Shown here in pieces: positions 1 through 8,181 of a stretch of DNA of 64,000 bases; the stretch's first letter is position 1, and each line of letters begins with the position of its first letter. Both the position numbers and the translations under genes were made by a program. The stretch comes from Pedobacter helvus (GTDB lineage Bacteria; Bacteroidota; Bacteroidia; Sphingobacteriales; Sphingobacteriaceae): positions 248,001 to 312,000 of the forward strand of contig NZ_SRMP01000002.1 in assembly GCF_005925325.1 (NCBI RefSeq), in the 5' to 3' direction. The notes under the pieces are model-generated. The model had not been told where the DNA came from. It did not search any database and saw nothing but the letters and a program-made list of their open reading frames with translations.

Positions 1-23
1 CTAGATATAAAATAGCCTAATGT

Positions 24-56
24 AAAGCCATCCCAAAAATGGGATGGCTTTTTTTG
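24..56 (+). terminator. Rho-independent terminator of an off-window gene
   Basis: A 9-bp perfect stem (AGCCATCCC / GGGATGGCT) with an AAAAAT loop is followed by seven T. It ends a plus-strand gene lying left of the window. The 57-275 stretch after it is AT-rich with no gene visible. Confidence 0.85.
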
Positions 57-275
57 TAAATACACAACTGTTTAGATGCAAAAATATGATTTTACATATA
101 GGTTTCAACGCTATTTAGTATTGTTAAGAACAAACTCTAATTATTATAAAATAACATATAGGTTATTGAAAGTTAACAAACTAAAATGTAACTTCAGTTT
201 AAATTAAAACTTAACTGCTCGTATCCTTTTTTCCTTCGCTCACTCTCTTCTTTTTAATTGTTAAATTATAATCTT

Positions 276-650
276 ATGAAGATTAATCCAATTTATATGC
301 TGGTAATTTTGCTTGCGCTTTCTTGTGACAAACAAGACGAAAAAGCAGAGGTACAATATTGTAACAATGCGAAAATTATTAAAACTACATGCGGCGGTAC
401 CGTTGTTCAGATTCTAAAGCCTGAAAATGTTGGTGATGCGTGGATAGATGCTAGCACAGCAGAAAAGCCCACTTACAATAATTGCATACTTTTAGGTAAC
501 ATACCTTTAAATAAACAAAAAGAAGGTAGTACGATATCTATCAAGTATCAGATAGTAAGTCAATTTGGAAATGGAAATTTTTGCGATATAGGAGGGCTTC
601 CTCCAATTAAAGCAAGTATTCTAAATATTTATGATAGTTGTGCTGATTGA
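276..650 (+). CDS. Small predicted lipoprotein, unknown function
   Basis: A 124-residue protein that I do not recognise. It begins with Lys, a hydrophobic stretch and a lipobox (LALS-C), so it is probably lipidated at Cys about 17 residues in and anchored in a membrane. An in-frame TTG 18 bases upstream would add six residues before the signal peptide; the ATG at 276 gives a normal signal sequence and is preferred. The mature part holds several further cysteines, which could form disulfides in the periplasm. It stands alone, between an upstream terminator and the amidohydrolase genes 124 bases downstream. No catalytic motif is visible. Confidence 0.6.
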   Translation: MKINPIYMLVILLALSCDKQDEKAEVQYCNNAKIIKTTCGGTVVQILKPENVGDAWIDASTAEKPTYNNCILLGNIPLNKQKEGSTISIKYQIVSQFGNGNFCDIGGLPPIKASILNIYDSCAD

Positions 651-773
651 TATCAGTCGAAACAATTATATGTTCTACTAAATATCAAGAATTTTAAGTA
701 AAAAATATGTTAGTTACTCAAAACCATTAGAATTATAAATAGCTTTAAGCATTAATTCTAAACATTAACTAAC

Positions 774-3700
774 ATGAAGAAAATTTTACTAGCGCTTGCG
801 TTGGTATTTTCTGCTGTATTTGCATTTGCGCAACAAACTTATCCAGTAAATGGTTCTTTTGACGTGCGGTCGGGGCAATATGCCTTTACCAATGCAACTA
901 TTGTGGTAAACGCTAACCAAACTATTAGCAATGGCGTGTTGCTAATCAAAAATCAGGTCATTCAGTCGGTAGGTACCAGCACTTCCATTCCGAAAGGTTA
1001 TGTAGTAATCGACTTGAAAGGGAAATACATCTATCCTTCACTAATTGACGCTTTTACAAGCTATGGAACTCCAGTTGATGCCAATGCTGCTCAACGTGGC
1101 GGTTTCGGAGGTCAGCGTCAATCTATCTTCACTTCACAGAAAAAAGGAGCTTACAACTGGAATGCGGCTATCCGTCCGGAAACAGAAGTAAGAACTATCT
1201 TTTCTATCGATACTAAAAAAGCGGATGAATTGCGTAAAGCTGGTTTCGGTAGTGTAAATGTAATCAATCGTGATGGTATTGCTCGTGGTACTTCGGCAGC
1301 GGTTACGTTGAATGATGAGTTTGAGCACAAGGTGATGTTGAAAGACCAAACTGCGGCAAACTATTCTTTCAGCAAAGGAAGTTCTACAAACGATTATCCA
1401 ACTTCATTAATGGGTTCTATCGCTTTGTTACGCCAAACTTATTTGGATGCCGCTTGGTATAAAGGCCAAAAAGAAGAATACAACATCTCGTTGGATGAAT
1501 TTAATAAACAACAAAACTTGCCTCAAATTTTTGAAGCCGATGGTTGGCAAAACATCCTACGTGCCGATAAAATTGGGAAGGAATTTGGCAAGCAGTACAT
1601 CATCAAATCTAATGGCGATGAGTACCAACGGATCGATGCGGTAAAAGCAACCGGTGCTAGTTTAATCATCCCAATTGCTTATCCAAAAGCTTACGATGTA
1701 GAAGACCCAGCCGAAGCCAGAAATGTAACTTTGGCTCAAATGAAAGCTTGGGAATTGGCAGCGACTAATCCAGGTGTTTTAGAAAAAGCTGGTATTAACT
1801 TCGCTCTTACTGCTTTTGGTTTAGATAACACTCGCGAATTTTGGGCAAATATCCGCACCGCAATAGAAAGTGGTTTAACCGAGAAACAAGCTTTACTTTC
1901 GGTAACCGAAGTGCCCGCAAAATTATTAGGCATTAGCGATAAAGTAGGTTCTATCGAAAAAGGAAAATTGGCGAATTTCTTAATTACATCAGATAATTTA
2001 TTCAAAAGCACCAATATCATCCACGAAAACTGGGTGCAAGGAAAACGTTACATCGTTAACAAAATGGATGTAAGCGACTTGAAAGGTGTTTATAATTTAA
2101 ACGTTGACGGCGTTGGTTCATTAACTTTAAAAATCACTGGCCCTACAGCGGCTTCGATTGAAAGAACTGGTGCAGACAGCGTAAAAACTACGGCAACTTT
2201 AGGTCGTAACGGCGATTGGATCACTTTAAGCTTCAACTTAAAGAAAAATCCAAAAGGCGATGTTCGCTTAACGGGTTACATTTCTTCAGAAGCTCCGATT
2301 GCCATGAAAGGCGAATCTGCTTTAAGCGATGGCTCTGAAGGCAAATGGACAGCTACGTTTAAAGAAGCTGGAAAAGAAATGCCTAAACGTGAAGAACCAA
2401 AACCTGCATTAGCTACAAACGCACCTTTAATTTATCCTTTCACCGCATTTGGTAACGAAGTGCAACCGAAAGCAGAAAACGTATTGCTAAAAAATGCAAC
2501 GGTTTGGACTAATGAAAAAGACGGTATCCTGCAAAATGCTGACGTACTTTTAGAAAATGGAAAAATCAAAGCAGTTGGTAAAAACTTAGCTGCGGGTTCT
2601 GCAAAAGTAATCGATGCTACCGGCAAGCACGTAACCCCGGGCGTAATTGATGAGCATTCGCACATTGCGGGAACAGGTGGTATCAACGAAGGTGCACAAT
2701 CTGTTTCTTCTGAGGTTCGCATTGGCGATATCATCAACTCTGAAGACGTAAATATTTATCGCCAATTGGCGGGTGGGGTAACTACTTCGCAAATTCTACA
2801 TGGTTCTGCAAATCCAATTGGTGGCCAATCTCAATTGATTAAATTACGTTGGGGTAAATTGCCAGAAGAATTGAAATTTGCTGGCGCAGATGGTTTCATC
2901 AAATTCGCTTTAGGTGAAAACGTAAAACAAAGTAACTTCGGTACTGGTCAGCGTTTTCCGGTAACTCGTATGGGTGTAGAGCAAACATTTGTTGATGCTT
3001 TTACCCGTGCTAAAGATTACGAAGCTGCTTTAAAAGTAAAAGGGAATAACGTTCGAAGAGATTTAGAATTAGATGCTTTGGTAGAAATTCTGAACAACAA
3101 ACGTTTCATCACTTGCCACTCTTATGTACAGTCGGAAATTAACATGTTAATCCACGTGGCAGATAGTTTGGGTTTCAAAATCAACACCTTTACCCACATT
3201 TTAGAAGGTTATAAAGTGGCTGATAAAATGAAAGCACATGGCATTGCAGCTTCTACTTTCTCTGACTGGTGGGCTTATAAATTTGAAGTGGCCGAAGCTA
3301 TTCCTTACAATGGAAAAATCATGCACAACGTAGGTATTACTACTGCATTTAACTCTGATGATGCTGAAATGGCTCGTCGTTTAAATCAGGAAGCTGGAAA
3401 AGCGGTACTGTATGGTGGCGTTTCTGAAGAAGATGCTTTTAAATTCGTGTCGTTAAATCCTGCTAAAATGCTTCACATTGATGATAAAGTGGGAAGTTTA
3501 AAAGCTGGAAAAGATGCCGACGTAGTAGTTTGGTCTGATCATCCACTTTCAATCTATGCAAAAGCAGAAAAAACTTTCGTAGATGGTGTTTTATACTGGG
3601 ATATTGAAAAAGATGCTCAGAAATTGAAACAACAACAAGCAGAAAGAGCAAGATTAGTACAAAAAATGTTAGATAGTAAAAACAAGGGGGGAAGAACTCA

Positions 3701-3809
3701 ACGTCCAATGGGAACCACTCCAACATTATATAATTGTGAAACCGCAAGCGATTTCTCTAATGGCTTCGAAGCAATTCAAACAGAAGAAGGAGGACATCAC
3801 CATGAATAA
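774..3809 (+). CDS. Secreted amidohydrolase with a degenerate N-terminal and an intact C-terminal domain
   Basis: Large (1011 aa) exported protein of the amidohydrolase superfamily, imidazolonepropionase/prolidase-like branch. A signal peptide ends at about residue 20 (FAFAQ). Residues about 25-430 form an amidohydrolase-like unit in which the metal-binding HxH after strand 1 is replaced (IDAFTSYG at about 91-98). Residues about 560-970 form a second unit with the ligands expected of a binuclear metal hydrolase: H628 and H630 (DEHSH), H782, H808 and an NSDD aspartate pair at 862-863. Substrate is unknown; family members hydrolyse cyclic amides or Xaa-Pro peptides. The C-terminus ends in GGHHHE. 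The next gene starts inside its last codons, so the two are probably translated together. Confidence 0.85.
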   Translation: MKKILLALALVFSAVFAFAQQTYPVNGSFDVRSGQYAFTNATIVVNANQTISNGVLLIKNQVIQSVGTSTSIPKGYVVIDLKGKYIYPSLIDAFTSYGTPVDANAAQRGGFGGQRQSIFTSQKKGAYNWNAAIRPETEVRTIFSIDTKKADELRKAGFGSVNVINRDGIARGTSAAVTLNDEFEHKVMLKDQTAANYSFSKGSSTNDYPTSLMGSIALLRQTYLDAAWYKGQKEEYNISLDEFNKQQNLPQIFEADGWQNILRADKIGKEFGKQYIIKSNGDEYQRIDAVKATGASLIIPIAYPKAYDVEDPAEARNVTLAQMKAWELAATNPGVLEKAGINFALTAFGLDNTREFWANIRTAIESGLTEKQALLSVTEVPAKLLGISDKVGSIEKGKLANFLITSDNLFKSTNIIHENWVQGKRYIVNKMDVSDLKGVYNLNVDGVGSLTLKITGPTAASIERTGADSVKTTATLGRNGDWITLSFNLKKNPKGDVRLTGYISSEAPIAMKGESALSDGSEGKWTATFKEAGKEMPKREEPKPALATNAPLIYPFTAFGNEVQPKAENVLLKNATVWTNEKDGILQNADVLLENGKIKAVGKNLAAGSAKVIDATGKHVTPGVIDEHSHIAGTGGINEGAQSVSSEVRIGDIINSEDVNIYRQLAGGVTTSQILHGSANPIGGQSQLIKLRWGKLPEELKFAGADGFIKFALGENVKQSNFGTGQRFPVTRMGVEQTFVDAFTRAKDYEAALKVKGNNVRRDLELDALVEILNNKRFITCHSYVQSEINMLIHVADSLGFKINTFTHILEGYKVADKMKAHGIAASTFSDWWAYKFEVAEAIPYNGKIMHNVGITTAFNSDDAEMARRLNQEAGKAVLYGGVSEEDAFKFVSLNPAKMLHIDDKVGSLKAGKDADVVVWSDHPLSIYAKAEKTFVDGVLYWDIEKDAQKLKQQQAERARLVQKMLDSKNKGGRTQRPMGTTPTLYNCETASDFSNGFEAIQTEEGGHHHE

Positions 3810-5103
3810 GAAAATTTTAGCCTTGTTTTTAGCTTTGGCTGTAAGTGCATCTGCATTTGGCCAAGCCAATATTTCACCTGCCAAAGCACAGACAAAAAAA
3901 GTGATTTTGCTAGGCGGTGTAGTGCATACCGGCAACGGACAAGTAATTAATAATGGTTACGTCGTGTTCGAAAAAGGTAAGATCACAGGGGTTGGCGATG
4001 CAACTACGGTTAGATTCGCTACTAACGATGGCGAAATGATCAACGTAAACGGCAAGCACGTTTATCCAGGTTTCATCGCTCCGGTAAATACTTTAGGTTT
4101 GGTAGAATACGAATCAATCAAAGCAACATTAGACTTTCAGGAGATTGGTAACTTAAATCCACATATTAGATCTTTGGTGGCTTACAATACCGATTCAAAA
4201 GTGCCAGCAACTTTGCGTAGTAACGGTGTGTTGATGGCGCAGATTAGACCGAGTGGCGGTGCTATTTCTGGAAGCTCTTCTATCGTTCAGTTAGATGCTT
4301 GGAACTGGGAAGATGCGGCCGTAAAAACCGACGATGGCATGCACGTAAACTGGCCAACTACGCCGCGTTTTAGGGGTTTTGCTAGACCTGGCTTTTCAGC
4401 AGAATCTATGGCTGAACGTACACAAGCTGCAATTTTAGAATTGAACAGTTTCTTTGCAGAGGCAAAAGCTTATAACGAAGGCGCTAAACCTGCCGAAACT
4501 AATACTAGAATGGCGGCAATGGCGAAACTTTTCAAAGGCGAGCAGAAGCTTTACATCAGTGCAAACACTCAAAAAGACATTGTGGCTGCGGTAAATTTTG
4601 CAAAGAAATTCAACATTACCCCAATTATTATTGGTGGTAGCGAGGCTTATCTAATTACAGATTTCTTGAAGCAAAACAATGTGCCAGTGATTGTAAACCA
4701 ACCGCACTCATTGCCAAGTAGTGTTGATGATGATGTGAATATGCCTTACAAAAACACAGCGATCTTGTATAATGCAGGTGTAACGGTTGCAGTAAGCATC
4801 AATGATTTTTGGCAACAACGAAACTTACCTTTTATGGCGGGTACGGTAGCTACTTGGGGCTTAGATAAAGAAAAAGCATTGCAAACTATCACCCTTAATA
4901 CCGCAAAAATTCTAGGAATTGATAAAACTACCGGAAGTTTAGAAGTAGGAAAAGATGCCACCTTGTTTATTTCTACTGGCGATGCTTTGGATATGAAAAC
5001 CAATAAAGTTGAAAAAGCATTTATTCAAGGTAGAGATATCAATCTAGATAACTTACACAAGCAGTTGGATAAGAAGTTTAGTGATAAGTATACAATTAAG
5101 TAA
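3802..5103 (+). CDS. Secreted amidohydrolase-like protein lacking the usual metal ligands
   Basis: A 433-residue exported protein (signal peptide ending near SAFGQA) with the amidohydrolase fold: an N-terminal beta-sandwich strand set, GKHVYPGFIAP where active enzymes have an HxH, and the C-terminal signature GSLEVGKDATLFI typical of the family. It resembles the degenerate N-terminal half of the upstream protein more than its intact half. The start at ATG 3802 is chosen because it gives a clean signal peptide; it overlaps the upstream stop by 8 bases, implying translational coupling. It may be a non-catalytic partner of the upstream enzyme, which is an inference. Confidence 0.8.
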   Translation: MNKKILALFLALAVSASAFGQANISPAKAQTKKVILLGGVVHTGNGQVINNGYVVFEKGKITGVGDATTVRFATNDGEMINVNGKHVYPGFIAPVNTLGLVEYESIKATLDFQEIGNLNPHIRSLVAYNTDSKVPATLRSNGVLMAQIRPSGGAISGSSSIVQLDAWNWEDAAVKTDDGMHVNWPTTPRFRGFARPGFSAESMAERTQAAILELNSFFAEAKAYNEGAKPAETNTRMAAMAKLFKGEQKLYISANTQKDIVAAVNFAKKFNITPIIIGGSEAYLITDFLKQNNVPVIVNQPHSLPSSVDDDVNMPYKNTAILYNAGVTVAVSINDFWQQRNLPFMAGTVATWGLDKEKALQTITLNTAKILGIDKTTGSLEVGKDATLFISTGDALDMKTNKVEKAFIQGRDINLDNLHKQLDKKFSDKYTIK

Positions 5104-5179
5104 TTGTTGCTCGTTGGCAAAACGACAACGAGCTTACATTACCATGTTGGCGTCCCCGCCAACGTTAAAAATTAGGTTT

Positions 5180-5208
5180 AAGGCGGGTGTTTATCACTCG
5201 CCTTTTTT
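5180..5208 (+). terminator. Terminator after the amidohydrolase pair
   Basis: A 10-bp stem with one G-T pair (AAGGCGGGTG / CACTCGCCTT), a 5-base loop and a T-run. Two further hairpins lie between it and the stop codon: GCTCGTTG/CAACGAGC at 5109-5133 and GTTGGCG/CGCCAAC at 5146-5163. Confidence 0.85.
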
Positions 5209-5309
5209 ATTAAATTTATTTTTCGGTTAAGGATGTTTTGAAATATTGATAGCTTTTTAATCAAAAAAATATATAAATGATTATTTCGTACATTTGGCCC
5301 TGCGTTTTA

Positions 5310-5490
5310 TCGACTTCACGTCATTACAAGGTATTAAGCAATCTTTCTTGTTATTCTGAGCAAAGCGAAGAATTTGTGGGCAATAAAATTTAGCTAACAG
5401 ATTCCTCCTAACGTCGGAATGAGAGAACTAATTAAGATTGCTTTCCTGAAAAATCGGGATAAACTGTGTCTCGAAATGACGAATTTGGTT
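5310..5490. repeat. Nested palindromic intergenic repeat
   Basis: Noncoding. Nested inverted pairs are visible: CGTCATT near 5318 with AATGACG near 5476, and AAGCAATCT near 5337 with AGATTGCTT near 5434. The inner part reads like the common Bacteroidota element TTCTGAGCAAAGCGAAGAAT...GGAATGAG. It would fold into a long imperfect hairpin. A related element lies at 30060-30350. Confidence 0.6.
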
Positions 5491-5527
5491 TAGAACACAA
5501 AGCTTGATCTTTGAAAAATAATGAAAA

Positions 5528-5556
5528 TAAAAAAAGCGATTCAATCCAGAACCGCT
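5528..5556 (-). terminator. Terminator of the tRNA-like transcription unit
   Basis: Read on the minus strand: AGCGGTTC, loop TGGATT, GAATCGCT (8 bp with one G-T) followed by a run of T. It lies 29 bases beyond the CCA end of the second tRNA-like RNA and fits as the end of that transcript. Confidence 0.75.
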
Positions 5557-5584
5557 TCCTTAACTAACTTATTATTTATAAAAA

Positions 5585-5729
5585 TGGCTGTTGGGGAAGG
5601 AGTCGAACCTTCAAGGGGTAGTTAGCTACAGTTCAAAAATTAATTTGTGGTCAACCCATAAACTGCGTTTGTCCCATGATCCCCACCACCGAGACAAGGA
5701 GGTGTGTCTGCCAATTTCACCACCCAACA
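5585..5729 (-). tRNA. tRNA-like RNA, type II body, GUC anticodon, 73-nt variable region, encoded CCA
   Basis: The minus strand folds as a cloverleaf: acceptor TGTTGGG/CCCAACA (7 bp), U8, a 3-bp D-stem GTG/CAC with leucine-type loop AAATTGGCAGA (A14, G18-G19), anticodon arm CCTCC-TTGTCTC-GGTGG, and T-arm GAAGG-TTCGACT-CCTTC, then G73 and CCA. Anticodon GTC lies at plus 5693-5695. The layout matches E. coli tRNA-Leu except for the anticodon. Aspartate-type elements are present: G10, G34-U35-C36, C38 and G73. Odd points are a T-T mismatch in the middle of the anticodon stem, T rather than purine at position 37, and a 73-nt variable region (normal type II about 10-24). That region closes with GGGG/CCCC and contains GGGACAA, complementary to the whole anticodon loop. 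It could be a tRNA, a tRNA mimic or a decayed gene; I favour a functional tRNA-like RNA. Confidence 0.6.
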
Positions 5730-5825
5730 TTATGTTACTAAGTTTTAAGTGATAGGTTTTGAGTTATAAGTAGCGTTTTGCAAAGAAAACGTACAACTTA
5801 AAACTTACTACTTATAACCATAGTG

Positions 5826-5935
5826 CTGTAGGGGAAGGAGTCGAACCTTCATAGAGTGGTTGTACCGTTACCGGATTTCCCATATTCTCTACCACCGAGA
5901 CAAGGAGGTGTGTCTGCCAATTTCACCACCCTACA
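5826..5935 (-). tRNA. tRNA-like RNA, type II body, GUC anticodon, 41-nt variable region
   Basis: Sister of the RNA 97 bases downstream in transcription, and the first in the unit. The D-arm, anticodon arm (anticodon at plus 5899-5901) and T-arm are base-for-base identical to the sister. The acceptor is TGTAGGG/CCCTACA, so the fourth pair differs by a compensating change (T-A becomes A-T), which supports selection on pairing. The variable region is 41 nt, closed by TAGAG/CTCTA, with an inner CCG-GTAA-CGG hairpin carrying a GNRA loop. The discriminator is G; the next three bases are CAC, so CCA is not encoded. The T-T mismatch in the anticodon stem is shared. Confidence 0.6.
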
Positions 5936-6021
5936 TTTTAGTTTTTCAATTCAAGTTTTCAGTCAACAATTACGAACTGTTTACTGAAAACCGCAAGCTG
6001 CCTACTGGCGTTTGCTTGAAA

Positions 6022-6054
6022 CAAATATAGGACGTTTATCAAATATGTTGCAAA
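6022..6054 (-). promoter_or_regulatory. Promoter of the tRNA-like unit
   Basis: On the minus strand TTTG (plus 6051-6054), 21 bases, then TATATTTG (plus 6022-6029): a full match to the Bacteroidota sigma-A pattern. Transcription would start near 6015, giving an about 80-nt leader that includes an inverted repeat GTTTTCAGT/ACTGAAAAC (5955-5991) before the first tRNA-like RNA. Confidence 0.6.
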
Positions 6055-6127
6055 TTTTTTAATGATTTAATTTTATTTTTATTATATTTTCATTTATATT
6101 TATAATTGGTTAACAAAAATGTAATTT

Positions 6128-6604
6128 ATGCTTAAAAAGGAAACTCAAAATTTAGAAATTGATAACCTCGACATTCAGATACTTACCCAACTGATGCACG
6201 ATGCCACCAAACCCTATACAGAAATTGCGAAAGAATTGATCGTTTCTGGAGGTACGGTACACGTGCGGATGAAGAAATTAGCTGATATGGGGATCATTAG
6301 AGGCTCGCATTTAATCATCGATCCCAGAAAAGCGGGCTATGACATTACTGCTTTTTTAGGTATTTACCTTGAGAAAGGTTCTTTGTATAAAGATGCGGTA
6401 GATCAATTGAGTAAAATTAAAGAGGTGGTAGAACTGCATTACACTACTGGTGCCTATAGTATGTTTGCCAAAATTACCTGCAGAGATACCGATCATCTGC
6501 GTCATGTACTTAATGAAGAAATCCAAGCGGTAAAAGGTATTCAAAGGACCGAAACCTTGATTTCGTTAGAAGAAAGCATCAAAAGACAGATAGAATTGAT
6601 GTAG
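6128..6604 (+). CDS. Lrp/AsnC family transcriptional regulator
   Basis: A 158-residue protein of normal length for the family. Residues about 12-60 form the winged helix-turn-helix (LDIQILTQLMHDA ... VHVRMKKLADMGII), and about 70-150 the AsnC/RAM ligand-binding and dimerisation domain. Family members sense amino acids or other small metabolites and bind DNA as octamers. It is divergent from the tRNA-like unit, sharing the 5936-6127 intergenic region, so it could regulate that unit as well as itself; this is an inference. The effector cannot be read from the sequence. Confidence 0.9.
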   Translation: MLKKETQNLEIDNLDIQILTQLMHDATKPYTEIAKELIVSGGTVHVRMKKLADMGIIRGSHLIIDPRKAGYDITAFLGIYLEKGSLYKDAVDQLSKIKEVVELHYTTGAYSMFAKITCRDTDHLRHVLNEEIQAVKGIQRTETLISLEESIKRQIELM

Positions 6605-6690
6605 ATTTTTGTAGCACAAAAAGGAGTAAAAATTAATTTTTTATTGATAGCTTAGTTCGCTCTTAGTTTTTATTGAAGATATACGTGAAT

Positions 6691-7086
6691 ATGCCGTCTC
6701 CAAATTCTAGAACAAACAGAGATAAAAAACTGATTTTATTAGTTGATGACGAAATTACAGTGCTCAAGCTTTTGGAATTTATCCTAAAAAAAGATTACCA
6801 CTTAGTAATTCACAACAACGGCCTGGAGGCTATCAGCTGGATGGACGAAGGTAATATGCCCGATTTGATTATCTCAGATCTAGAGATGCCTTATGTCGAT
6901 GGACTTGATTTCGTAAGAAGTTTAAAAACCAGTGGTTATTATCGTGATATCCCAATCATACTGCTTTCTGCCGCATACTCGTTAGAAGATTTAGTGCAAA
7001 AGCTTCCTTATAACTTTGATTTGTTGATGCCAAAGCCTTTTAATCCTACCAAGTTAAAAGACACTATTCAGAACCTGTTAAGCTAG
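6691..7086 (+). CDS. Single-domain response regulator (receiver only)
   Basis: A 131-residue CheY-like receiver with no output domain. The acidic pair is in LLVDDE, the phosphoacceptor Asp in IISDLEMP, the switch Ser in ILLSAA and the conserved Lys in MPKPF. An in-frame TTG 18 bases upstream is possible, but the ATG at 6691 fits the family better. It is the first gene of the polysaccharide locus, 4 bases before the priming transferase, whose own N-terminus looks like a receiver. No histidine kinase is nearby, so its phosphodonor must be elsewhere. It may control polymer synthesis by protein contact, as inferred from position. Confidence 0.9.
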   Translation: MPSPNSRTNRDKKLILLVDDEITVLKLLEFILKKDYHLVIHNNGLEAISWMDEGNMPDLIISDLEMPYVDGLDFVRSLKTSGYYRDIPIILLSAAYSLEDLVQKLPYNFDLLMPKPFNPTKLKDTIQNLLS

Positions 7087-7090
7087 AAAA

Positions 7091-8170
7091 ATGGAAGTAC
7101 AGAAAAACACGTCTTTTGGAATGCCTCAATCTAGGGTCAATATCATTTACTACGCTGACCAGTACGACGCTGATATTGTTGCCGCATTTGGCGAAGGTGG
7201 AACAGTTAAGAAGGTAGGCAGCTTCATCGATTTATATGAGACTGTAAATAAGTTATCGGTTTACGAATTGGATGTGAGTATTTTGGTAGAAGTACAGCCA
7301 AATGTTCTAACCGAAGCACTCGGTTTGGTAGAAACTTTAAAAAAGAACTGGCTAAGCAGAAATTTGGTAGTCATTTTTTTGCTTACAGAGAAAGATCCTT
7401 CTGTAACTGCTGCAGCTTTCCAAGCTAGAGTAGCCGATTGTTATTCACCTGGGATTTCTTTTGCAGATGTTAAATTGCGTTTGCAGTTTTTATCTGCCTA
7501 TAAAATCCTTAACGAGCAACTGAAACATCTACCAGAAGCGCCATTAAAGCAATACAAAGCACCTTTTTTAAAACGATTACTAGATTTAACGATATCTATC
7601 GGAGCCCTTATTGTATTAAGTCCGGTATTACTGATTATCGCTATCCTTATTAAACTCGATTCGAAAGGGCCAATTTTTTACACCAGTAAAAGGGTCGGTA
7701 CTGGCTATAAGATTTTCGATTTTTATAAGTTTAGGTCGATGCGGGTAAATGCGGATAAAGAGGTTGAAGCTCTAAAAGCAACTACAGCCAACCAATATGG
7801 AGATTCTGCATTTTTTAAAATGAAAGATGATCCGAGAGTTACCAAATTGGGAAATTTTTTAAGAAATTCAAGTATCGATGAACTTCCGCAGCTGTTTAAT
7901 GTTATAAAGGGAGATATGTCTATTGTAGGAAATAGACCTTTGCCTTTGTACGAAGCCGAACAACTTACCACCAACGAATGGTCGATGAGGTTTTTAGGCC
8001 CAGCTGGCATTACTGGTCTTTGGCAAATTATTAAAAGAGGGAAAAGCGATATGTCTGACCGCGAACGCAAAAAACTGGATAATTTTTATAACAAGAAATT
8101 CTCAGTTTGGTTAGATTTGAAAATTATATTGATGACAGTACCTGTACTGCTTCAAAAAGAAAAGGTGTAA
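7091..8170 (+). CDS. Priming sugar-phosphate transferase (polyprenyl phosphate) with receiver-like N-terminus
   Basis: A 359-residue membrane protein that attaches the first sugar phosphate to the lipid carrier at the cytoplasmic face. Residues about 160-355 are the bacterial sugar transferase domain: a membrane helix (LTISIGALIVLSPVLLIIA), KIFDFYKFRSMR, the DDPRVTKLGNFLRNSSIDELPQ signature in two parts, GDMSIVGNRPLP and GITGLWQ. Long-form PHPTs of the WcaJ type have four N-terminal helices and a CoA-binding-like domain; here about 150 soluble residues resemble a receiver fold without the phosphoacceptor motif. The neighbouring stand-alone receiver suggests the N-terminus is a docking or pseudo-receiver module, an inference. 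Confidence 0.9.
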   Translation: MEVQKNTSFGMPQSRVNIIYYADQYDADIVAAFGEGGTVKKVGSFIDLYETVNKLSVYELDVSILVEVQPNVLTEALGLVETLKKNWLSRNLVVIFLLTEKDPSVTAAAFQARVADCYSPGISFADVKLRLQFLSAYKILNEQLKHLPEAPLKQYKAPFLKRLLDLTISIGALIVLSPVLLIIAILIKLDSKGPIFYTSKRVGTGYKIFDFYKFRSMRVNADKEVEALKATTANQYGDSAFFKMKDDPRVTKLGNFLRNSSIDELPQLFNVIKGDMSIVGNRPLPLYEAEQLTTNEWSMRFLGPAGITGLWQIIKRGKSDMSDRERKKLDNFYNKKFSVWLDLKIILMTVPVLLQKEKV

Positions 8171-8181
8171 CATAAAAATCT

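Noticed and set aside
5613..5685. Group I intron in the tRNA-like RNA
   Set aside because: The insert is 73 nt, sits in the variable region rather than the anticodon loop, and lacks group I core elements.
5585..5935. Ordinary tRNA-Leu genes
   Set aside because: The body is leucine-like but the anticodon loop reads TTGTCTC in both copies, not any Leu anticodon, and the variable regions are far too long.
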